Assembly (NCBI RefSeq): GCF_000182925.2
Contig: NC_026505.1
Coordinates: 1,302,001 to 1,366,000, forward strand
Origin: Neurospora crassa OR74A
Lineage: Eukaryota > Ascomycota > Sordariomycetes > Sordariales > Sordariaceae
Length of the DNA stretch: 64,000 bases
Direction: 5' to 3'
This document shows positions 56,408 to 64,000 of the stretch, piece by piece. Both the position numbers and the translations under genes were made by a program. The notes below the pieces were generated by a model, which was given only the letters and a program-made list of their open reading frames with translations, was not told the DNA's origin and ran no database searches. Positions within the stretch are counted from its first letter, which is position 1, and each line of letters starts with the position of its first letter.

Positions 56408-57054
56408 TAAGTAGAAGAGTAGAATTAAGCTTCATAGATAGGTACCTAGACATCGGGACTAAGCAAAGAAGTTTTTTTTGGCAATATGAACGTATGGAAG
56501 TTTAACTGATTTGGTTCTGGGTCAATGGCTCGTCCAGCATGTGCAGCAGCTGCCATGCTCCTTCCTCAACTCATGAAACTGAGATGGAGTTATAAGTGGG
56601 ATGAAAAACAAGAAGAAAAAAAAAAAAAAAAAAAAAAAAGAAGGAACATACAACACCAGGTGATTCGCCGGTCGTCACCGAGCCGACTACTGGCCTGGCG
56701 GTCACTGGCTTATCGATCGGAGAGCGGACGGGATCCCGAGTTTTCTCTAGTGCCTATGGTCGTATGTGTGAATCGTAGACGGCAGTGATGTCTGCTTGAA
56801 CGAGGATAGTGTTTATATAGGTATAAACTGGAATGTGTGATGCGTCGTGTGGATATCGGCTGGCAAATGTATGTAAATAGTTCCGAGTTTGGCTGTCAAC
56901 GATTTGCAACGTGCATTCAATGGTTTGCTCTAGGCTCGAATAGTCGGGAGTTTCAATGTTCATTGTCTGATTCCCCGAGTCTCTAAGAACTTGAGTAACC
57001 ATATTGAGACTGACTTATCGCCAACTCTCCTGAGGCAGCCCATCCCATCCGCAC
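56408..57054. other. Convergent 3' region with a long poly-A tract
   Basis: This lies between the PNGase A-like (+) and adenosine deaminase-like (-) genes. A run of 24 A residues spans 56616-56639. No gene is supported. Confidence 0.6.
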
Positions 57055-58951
57055 TCACGCCTCATCACCACCATATTCATCTCCATACTCATCCACCACC
57101 CACACGCAAAACTTCTCCCACTCCACAGCCCACTGCTTCAACCTCTCCGCCTTGGTTCCACTGCCCATACTCGCCTCCCTCACATCCCTCGCCCACTCAT
57201 CCGCCGTCTGATCCTCAAACGCCGCCCACCTCACACTATTCTCCGCCAACGAGCCCAGCCCAGCCAGACCCAGGTTCTCCCATCCCTGCAGCGCCTGCCA
57301 GAAATCGTGCGTCATGCCCGCCATGTCCTGACCCAGGATTGCCGGGTCGTCATTGCAAAGGGCACACGGCACGCCCCTTGCCAAGAGCGCGGGAAGCGGA
57401 TGCTGCATGATACTGCCCGTTAACCGCAGCACTTCGTTAGAAATCGGACAGCTCTCGATTAACACGCGCTTGTCCTTGACGGCTTTGATCAGCTGGGGGT
57501 GCTTATACAGCGAGAAGCCGTGGCCAATCCTCCTTGCTCCCAGGAGCAGGGCGTCAAAGAGGTTGTGGTCGACGGCGTCACCGTCTCCTAGTGTTTCTCC
57601 GGCGTGGAGGAAGAAGGGGATCTCCACACCCTCGGCTGCGCACTGCTTTCTGAACCAGAAGAGTTCCGGTAGGAGATCGGTAAGGTGGCGGCCGGCGTCT
57701 TCGGGTCCGACAAGGTCGTAGCCGGCGATGAGATGGGGGAAGTTGATCTTGGTGGCGATGCAGTCGTTCATGGACTGGATGATGGTACGGGGCCCAAAGG
57801 CGCGGACGGTGGTCCAAATCATCCGGAGGCCCCAGAAGGAGGAGCCTTCGGGAGTGGCCTTGAAGGCGGCGACTTCTTCTTCAATGACGTTGAACATGGC
57901 CGTGTAGTCGGGCTCGGGGGTGGTGCAGCCTTCGCGGCAGTAGTCGAGTTGCCAGGCGAATCTATGAATGTTAGTCCATGAGTTCCAAACAGGTTCACGC
58001 CGATGAGGCCTCAGATGACGTTTTTTTTTCTGGCCACCTCACAAGCCAGACAGACATAATCATGGGGAAAGAGGTAACTCACCGAACCTCAACCCAATAC
58101 ACCCCATCCTCCACCAACTGCTGCAACAGCCGTCTCAAAAACCTTCTCCAGATAGGCTCATAATGCAGCATGGACCCAATCACACCGAAGCACCTAATGA
58201 ACTTCCTCCAAATCTCCGCCGACCCATGTCTCTGCTCAATCGCGTCCGTCTGGCTCAGAATACACCTACTCTTCAACCACTGCAAAAACCCCTTTCTCCC
58301 TCCGTCAGGAAACGCATCCGCGGCTTCCACCAGATTGATAAACGTCCCCGGCTCATATCCTCCTCCTCCTCCCTCCTCATCACCAGCCCATATGGACTTT
58401 GCATCCACTTTCCTCTCCAGTTCCCCCACAAACTTGACCACCACCTCGGCCTCCCTCCTTCTTTCCTCCGTCCCCAGCCCTCCCCTTTCGGGCGTCGCGA
58501 TCCCCATCCCCTCCGTCTCCAACACCACGCCCAGCAGAAAATCAAAGTCGACCATGGCATCACAATGACTATGCAAAAGCGCCCCCTTGGGCATTTTTCG
58601 CACAATCCTCCACAGCTTGGTCGCCTCCATCGTCTCCTTGGCCAGCGTAAACATCATGCCCGGATGGATGATGATGCCGTTGTTCTCCTCTTTGCGCGCC
58701 AGCTGCTCCTCGAGGTCGGGCGTCCAGATGGCCTTTTGCTCCTCGAGCCGGATGCGGGAGACGATGGAGCAAGCCCGGCGGGCGAGCGGGGAGAGGGATT
58801 GGCGGAAGACGTGGTCGGAGCGCTGTTTCTGCTCTTCGGCGATGAGGGCGGCGCGGGCGGCGTGGTACTTTTGCAGGATGGGGTCATTTTGCGTGGGGAG
58901 CTCGTGGGCGAGGATGTCGGCCCATTCTTCGTCGGTGATTTGGTTTGTCAT
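57055..58951 (-). CDS. Adenosine deaminase-related (ADGF/CECR1-type) protein
   Basis: Metal-dependent amidohydrolase predicted to deaminate adenosine or a related purine. Exons 58951-58083 and 57961-57055 surround a 121-nt intron and give 591 residues. The joined sequence reads YWVEVRFAWQLDYCREG. Catalytic-site motifs are intact: MPKGALLHSHCDAMVDF (metal-binding HxH), FFLHAGET, GARRIGHG, ESCPISNEVL and CALCNDDPAILG (metal-binding Asp pair). The preceding helical region (about 1-120) and the insert before the first barrel strands match the ADGF branch rather than classical fungal ADA/adenine deaminase. Animal ADGFs are secreted, but this protein starts MTNQITDEEWADI with no signal peptide, so it is probably cytosolic. 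Substrate preference cannot be read from sequence. Confidence 0.9.
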
Positions 58952-59946
58952 GGTGATTGGGGACTTTTTAGATGAACAAACCCCCCAAACGAAGGTTTGT
59001 TTACTTTGTATGGATGTGGTGGTTGAGCCGCTTGGGAGTTTGGATTGATGATGGATGATGGTGTTGTGTTTGGTTGTGGGTCGGGTAGGGAAAGATGACC
59101 CAACTCAATCAGCTTCGTGTGTGTGAGAAATGTATGAAGACAAATGAGAAAAGTAAAACAAGCTTCAAGACGTAAGTCGTGATCAGTGAATATCTACTGT
59201 GTATGTATCGAAGAGATTACCTACCTATACTCGCATCAATTCATCTGATGTCAGCCACCACATTGAGGAGGACGGTGATGTGTACACATGAGAGCCAAAG
59301 AGGGGAAGGCGGGCGATTGGGTGGTTGCTGCCTAGCAACTATACTCTACTGCCTGAAAGCATTCCGCGAAAGCCACTAAAACCCGGCAGGACTGCCCCGC
59401 TCCCGAGGCTCCCATCTTCCGCTGATTGCCGCCATTCGGTGCATCGGCGTAGGGCTTCTTTCAGTGACCTCGAGGTGGCCCACCGGAGATCGGAGTTGGG
59501 CGCCCGGTTTCGGGTCTCGGAGCCCGTCCCCGATTTGGCAGGTGCTTTTGCCGGTCAAGACAAAAACTATCCGGGGACACCTGGACACTCTGAACAAGGA
59601 AGATCACGACAAGCTGGAAAGAGCTGCTGTGTGTTTTTTTTTTTTTTGTTTTTTGTTTTTAATAAATTATGTTTTGTTGCTATTATTTTTTTGCGGAGGA
59701 TAGGGGGAGCGTCCTGTTTGTAAGCGTCACAAAGTCCGAGGTAGGTGGTTCGATCAACATCTGCAGTTGCTAGGTGACCTCGGACTTGAGTAAGATCACA
59801 TCCATCGGCTTCACGTCGTACCAGTTAGAGGTATGTTTGTTGGTCTGTACAGGAAACACAAAAATAATTCTGTAGTTTATCTGGGTTCTATACAGTCATA
59901 TGGACGGACTGGTGTGACTGGTTCACATCATTATCAACTCCCCTGC
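58952..59946. other. Intergenic region between the FAD oxidoreductase 3' end and the deaminase promoter
   Basis: About 1 kb with no supported gene. It contains a T-rich run (59634-59665) and an 11-bp perfect inverted repeat at 59732-59787. Confidence 0.55.
59732..59787. repeat. 11-bp perfect inverted repeat (hairpin)
   Basis: AAGTCCGAGGT (59732-59742) and ACCTCGGACTT (59777-59787) are perfect reverse complements around a 34-base spacer. The repeat lies 160-215 bp past the stop codon of the minus-strand FAD oxidoreductase, so it could form a stem in that 3' UTR. Confidence 0.5.
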
Positions 59947-61620
59947 TCAAGCTCTTCTCTCCGTTGCCGTCAACAACTCGGGCATGGTAGCCGACCATTC
60001 AGGTGCCTGCTGCTGCTCTTTCAACAACGCCTTCGTGTTCTCCCTCACCCAGCTTACTCGCTCCTCAGTCAACACCATCTCCTGAGGCAACTTGAGCCCG
60101 TCATCCGCAAACGGCTTACCCGTGATCTCCACAATCATCCGGGCTGCCAATGCGGCCTGCGGCATTCCGTGTCCGGTGTACCCGGCGCACATATACAGAT
60201 TCTCTCCGCCGCCGAGTCTTTCCGGCACCCGTCCGACCCAAGGATGCGAGTCTCTGCTGAATCCCATGATCCCCGTCCACTGATGCGTGGCCTCGAGTTC
60301 TGTAGTCTCATTTCCCTCCTTAGGGATATCCGTAGGCGTAGAGCCAGTTTTGTCTAGAGTCAGATCCAACGGATATGGTGCCAGGTTTTGCCTCAGATAG
60401 GTCGCGACGCCTCGCTCGACTTCATCATCCTGCCACACTCCAACCGCCTTGTTCTCCGCATGACTTCTCGCTCCTCCGTAGATTAGCTCTCCTCCGGGCA
60501 GAGGTCTCTGCATGAGATACTCATCCCTCGGAAACTGTTCCTCGCTGACAAACGCATAACTGTAATCCAACTCGGCCACTTTGCCACTGGTCGCATCCTG
60601 CGTGGGTGGCCGCAACGACGCAACTTGGCTCCTCACCGGAACGATCAAGTCCTTCATCTCCGGCAACAAATAACTCGTATACCCGTTCATCGCCAACAGC
60701 ACTCTGTTCGCCTTGATGCTTCCCCTGCTCGTTATCACCGTCCACCTGCCATCGCCGACTTTTTCCAATCCCAAGACCGGTGTGTTCGTCTGCAAGTTGA
60801 ACCCTCCTTCGCCCGTACCACCATTCCTAACCGGAAACCTCTCCATCAACCTCTCCAACACGCAAACCACCAACTTCCAAGGCCACAAACTCGCCGCATG
60901 CTTCTGCACCACCGCCCCCTTCGCCCCGGGAACTCTCAAATCCCTCAGCGTCGTCTCTCCTCCCTCTTTCACCTTTCTGGTCTCATCATCAACCAAATCC
61001 ACCTGGCCCCTTAATCCCTCCGGCAACTTTTCCACCAACGCTTTCGCCCCCTCCCACACCTCCTCCGTCAAGTACGCATGAACAGTCTTGTGCGTTCTCC
61101 AATCCACAGCGCCCGCAATTCCCTGCTCCTCCACAAAAGTCTTGAGAAACTGATAAGTGGCCAGCTCGAATTCGGCAATGGACGGGGTGGAAGCCGAGTA
61201 GACAAAAGGCTGGCAGTGTCCGCCGTTGCGGCCGGTGGCGCCGGAGCAGGGTTGCCGGCGCGCTTCGAGCATTAGGATGTCTCTTTCGCTGCTGCTGCTG
61301 CTGCTGTTTCCTTCTTTTTCTTTCCCAGCTCCAGCGCCAGCTCCAGCCCCAGACCCAGATCCAGACCTAACAACAACAACCTTCGTTCCCCTCGTCTGCT
61401 CCAACAGGAACCAAGCCGCAAACGCACCCGTAATCCCCGACCCGACAATCACCGTATCAGCCGACTGCGGCAAATCATGCGTGGACCGATAATCATCAAG
61501 CCTCTGAGAAATATCGCTTGGTTGCAGCCAGTAGGAGGCGCTGGGATTGGCGGAGGGGAGTCCGGCCTGGCCTGAAGAGGAGGGACCAGGGTTGATGTTG
61601 CTGCTGCTGGTTGTGTTCAT
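59947..61620 (-). CDS. FAD-dependent amino-acid oxidase-type oxidoreductase (DAO family)
   Basis: Intronless gene for 557 residues. After a Ser/Asn-rich N-terminus, the Rossmann motif VIVGSGITGAFAAWFL (57-72) binds FAD. LEARRQPCSGATGRNGGHCQPF (118-140) is the signature of the fungal DAO branch that oxidises amine or amino-acid substrates. GSIKANRVLLAMNGYTSYLLPEM, PLPGGELIYGGARSH, WTGIMGFSRDSHPWVGRVPE and YMCAGYTGHGMPQAALAARMI are further family blocks, the last being the C-terminal FAD motif. A low-complexity Gly/Ala/Ser insert (about 85-114) sits inside the first beta-alpha-beta unit, just before the strand ending in the ribose-binding Glu119. The substrate is unknown; there is no clear peroxisomal targeting signal (ends TERRA). 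Confidence 0.88.
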   Translation of the reverse strand: MNTTSSSNINPGPSSSGQAGLPSANPSASYWLQPSDISQRLDDYRSTHDLPQSADTVIVGSGITGAFAAWFLLEQTRGTKVVVVRSGSGSGAGAGAGAGKEKEGNSSSSSSERDILMLEARRQPCSGATGRNGGHCQPFVYSASTPSIAEFELATYQFLKTFVEEQGIAGAVDWRTHKTVHAYLTEEVWEGAKALVEKLPEGLRGQVDLVDDETRKVKEGGETTLRDLRVPGAKGAVVQKHAASLWPWKLVVCVLERLMERFPVRNGGTGEGGFNLQTNTPVLGLEKVGDGRWTVITSRGSIKANRVLLAMNGYTSYLLPEMKDLIVPVRSQVASLRPPTQDATSGKVAELDYSYAFVSEEQFPRDEYLMQRPLPGGELIYGGARSHAENKAVGVWQDDEVERGVATYLRQNLAPYPLDLTLDKTGSTPTDIPKEGNETTELEATHQWTGIMGFSRDSHPWVGRVPERLGGGENLYMCAGYTGHGMPQAALAARMIVEITGKPFADDGLKLPQEMVLTEERVSWVRENTKALLKEQQQAPEWSATMPELLTATERRA

Positions 61621-62730
61621 GTTCGTTTCCTGTTGGGTCGGTTGGGCGGCTCGGCCGAGGTCGCTGTGGTGGTGAGAAGAAGGGTGGGGGATGTGCTGGT
61701 CGACTCCTCTGGGGCCGGTTTAGCGGATGGTCATTTTGGCTTGTACCTGGTGGTTGTGATGATGAAGGGGAAGACTTGAGTGATGAGTGGAATCGAGCAG
61801 GTAAAGTAGTGATGAGTCACGTTACGCGTTGACTTGGAAAGTGTTGACTAATCTATCGAACAGACAGACGAGGTTGAACCGTTGAGTTGTTGCCTGCGGC
61901 CCATCGTCTTATATGGGTTTGTTGATGCAAAATGTGGAGGGGAAAGATTCTCCCGAAGCTAACTATCATGCATGTGCTCGGCATATCATGGATCGATCGC
62001 CAAAACATCGGAACGTAGTGTATACGCAATGTATACGCGTCAAGGTGAGATTTCGAACCTAAGCGGCCGCTTTTTCTCACCAATCGCGGAGTATCAAGGT
62101 TTATCATTTTACTCAACTGCCACTTTGAGTTTCGATAACATAATGTAGTTTATAAAGGTAGACTGAATGGCTATACATACTGCAAAGAACAGAGAATAAT
62201 TCCTGTTCGCAAGATCTCAAAATCCATCGCTTCGTAATCCTGCGCTCAGTCAGCCTCTTCCTTGCTCTCCCAGTCTAGCTTGCTGACCATGGTCATGAAT
62301 GACCTGAGAACCTCTGAATCCCACATCAGTCTAGATACAACCTCGCAGCCCTCATCCATATAAATCAGACAAGCTCAGGAAAAGAAGAAAGCCCTCCTCT
62401 TTATCAGACTCCCTATGCAAAGTAAGGATAAGTGTGCCACCATCATCAAAAACCAGAACTTTTTGTGTACCAATTCTTCATCAAGTATCGTCATATTAAC
62501 CCGTACCCTACCGCGTAAGGAATTCACCTGATTTTGTAGCACAGACTCTCTCTTCCATCCTCTCTCTCGTGTACTGGAGATGAGAGATTGCCGTTCAGAG
62601 GGGCCGTGCTACTTCGTAAAAGACCCGTGCCCAACCAGCCATATACAATGCCGTCTTAACTCCGTCCTTGAAGCGTGAAAACATTGAAAAGCAAACTGCA
62701 AGGGCCTCGAAACAAGAAAACAAAAACCGC
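61621..62730. other. Intergenic region upstream of the FAD oxidoreductase
   Basis: This holds the FAD oxidoreductase promoter and the eIF2 beta 3' flank. No RNA gene or coding sequence is supported. Confidence 0.55.
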
Positions 62731-63906
62731 TTAACCCTGCATCTTCTTTCTCTTGCCGACCTGGGCAGAGAAACCGGTCTTAATGGCCTGGACAGACCGC
62801 CTAGAACCGCAAGAGTTGCAGGTAATGAAACTGTGACATGTCAGCATTTTGGGGCTATGGTCGTCGTAAACAGAGGCCAACTTACTAAAGACGGTTCTCG
62901 CCCTTGGAGAGCTCGGTGTTGGGGGAACGGCACGTCTTGCAGGTAACGTACTCTGTTGAGCATGTTAGCATTTGTAGTCAGAGCAAAACGTTGGGTGCTG
63001 GTGGTGACATTGTCTACTTGGGCGCAAAACGTCCAAACGACGACAGGATCAAATAGACATACCGATAATGTAGGTACGCAGAACGTTCTCGATCTGCTTC
63101 TGCTGGAAACGACCCTTGATGACCAGACGCCTGCTGCCGTCGACGGAACCGCTGGTACCCAATTCGGCGAAAAGGTAAGAAGTAACGTGCTCGTCGGCTC
63201 TCTTCATGCGCTTGCAAATCTCGGGCAGGTTGGCGAAGATGGTCTTCTTGTTGCCTTCACGGAGACACTGCGGGGGCGGGATCTTGTACGACCGTGTACC
63301 GGTAGAGGCGTGGTCGGGGTTCTTTTGCGAGAGAAGGGCGAAGAAACGGGACAGAAGAGCGTTGTAGCTGATGGGCTTGGTCTCGTCGTGGGCCCAAATG
63401 CCGGTGCCCTGGTCCATATCGCCCTCCTGCTCGTCCTCCTGGGGGGCGGCCTCCTCGCCCTCCTTGCCCTCAATGTTGAGAGCCTCCAGCTTCTTGGCGA
63501 ACTCATCATCCTCCTTGACGACCTTCTTCTTCTTCTTTTTCTTCATGGTGAGGTCGATAGCACCGTCACCCTCGGCAGGGGCGGCCTCATCAGCAGCGGC
63601 GTCGGCATCGTCCTCCTTCTTGACCTTCTTCTTCTTCTTCTTCATGAGCGAAAGGTCGAGGCCATCATCGGCGGCGGGGGCGGCAGCAGCAGCAGCATCC
63701 TGGGGCTCGGTGGCTTGGGGGGCATCAGTAAAGGCCCCGAGAGCGGCGTGGAGGGGCGGCGTACGAGCAGAGTGGGACTGGGCAGTCTCCTTGATTTCGT
63801 CGGCGGGAGAGGCGTCCATGGTGACAGAACCGTCGGGGTTGACAACTAGCTTCTCGTCGGTAAAGGTGACAGACTTGCGCGAGGGGCGTCTTTTGATAGA
63901 GGGCGC
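62731..63906 (-). CDS. sui3: Translation initiation factor eIF2 subunit beta (5' exon outside window)
   Basis: Beta subunit of eIF2, the GTPase that brings Met-tRNAi to the 40S subunit; its Lys blocks bind eIF5 and eIF2B. Visible exons are 63906-63063, 62952-62886 and 62830-62731 (336 codons plus stop). The exon at 63906 starts at an acceptor (TACTAACCCTTTAG), and no GT donor follows on the minus strand before 64000, so the first exon and start codon lie beyond the window. Two polylysine blocks ([10 protein letters not shown] and [11 protein letters not shown]) are present, and KRRPSRK precedes them. The core has [20 protein letters not shown] and the C-terminal zinc finger [12 protein letters not shown]...[14 protein letters not shown] with four Cys. 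Intron phases restore these motifs exactly. Confidence 0.95.
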
Positions 63907-64000
63907 CTAAAGGGTTAGTATATCGGAGTGGATAAGGCGCTTGTCGTGGGAGTCGCGATAGCGGTCAAGGATTTCGCCGTCGAGTGTGGATAGGAAAGCT

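Noticed and set aside
56616-56639. Poly-A run as the tail of a retroposed LINE or SINE
   Set aside because: No target-site duplication or upstream element body was found; it lies in an ordinary convergent 3' region.
62050-62100. TTCGAACC-like box suggesting a tRNA gene
   Set aside because: Flanking bases do not form a T-arm with the invariant positions, and no A-box or acceptor stem pairs with it on either strand.

Overview
The window is nuclear DNA of a filamentous ascomycete, most likely a Neurospora or a close relative in the Sordariaceae. Genes carry short introns (mostly 51-126 nt) with GTRNGT donors, CTRAY branch sites and YAG acceptors. The first 9.4 kb is AT-rich DNA degraded in the style of repeat-induced point mutation (RIP), followed by an abrupt return to balanced composition. 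Exon-intron structures below were worked out by hand from reading frame, splice signals and conserved protein sequence. No transcript data were available.

Layout. 1-9390: RIP-degraded repeat relict with no intact gene. TpG is almost absent on the plus strand while CpA persists, so the damage has one polarity throughout. About 9390-13810: unique-looking DNA with no gene I can support. 13811-17697: ACC deaminase and an allantoate-permease-type MFS transporter, both plus strand. 18757-21836: a hydrolase-fold protein lacking its catalytic triad, and the QTRT2 subunit of the queuine tRNA-ribosyltransferase, both minus. 23219-31256: an LCCL-domain membrane protein (+), AP-3 delta (-) and EMC2 (+). 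31257-35184: 3.9 kb without a gene. 35185-38125: a coiled-coil protein with a ubiquitin-like domain, apparently frameshifted. 39125-46040: COQ10 (-), glutamine-dependent NAD synthetase (+) and a Trm140/METTL2-type tRNA m3C methyltransferase (+). 46389-50391: DNA primase large subunit and an AIM24-domain protein, both minus. 52218-56407: a FAM210/DUF1279 mitochondrial protein and a PNGase A-like protein, both plus. 57055-61620: an ADGF-type adenosine deaminase and a FAD-dependent oxidoreductase, both minus. 62731-63906: eIF2 beta (-), whose first exon lies beyond the window edge.

Most genes are single-copy housekeeping functions: vesicle traffic and ER membrane insertion (AP-3, EMC2), mitochondrial and cofactor metabolism (COQ10, NAD synthetase, FAM210-like), tRNA modification (QTRT2, Trm140), replication (primase) and translation initiation (eIF2 beta). 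They do not form a pathway cluster. ACC deaminase, the MFS carrier, the deaminase and the FAD oxidoreductase look like nutrient-scavenging functions.

I did not find a clearly new multi-gene system. The observations I rate highest are: the AP-3 delta initiator codon, which is assembled by splicing while the unspliced RNA carries a short ORF ending exactly at the 3' splice site; the single strand polarity of RIP across 9.4 kb; the hydrolase-fold protein with all three triad positions replaced; the apparent +1 shift in the ubiquitin-like-domain gene; and telomere-repeat motifs upstream of primase and Trm140. I saw no rRNA gene, tRNA gene, CRISPR array or intact transposon.
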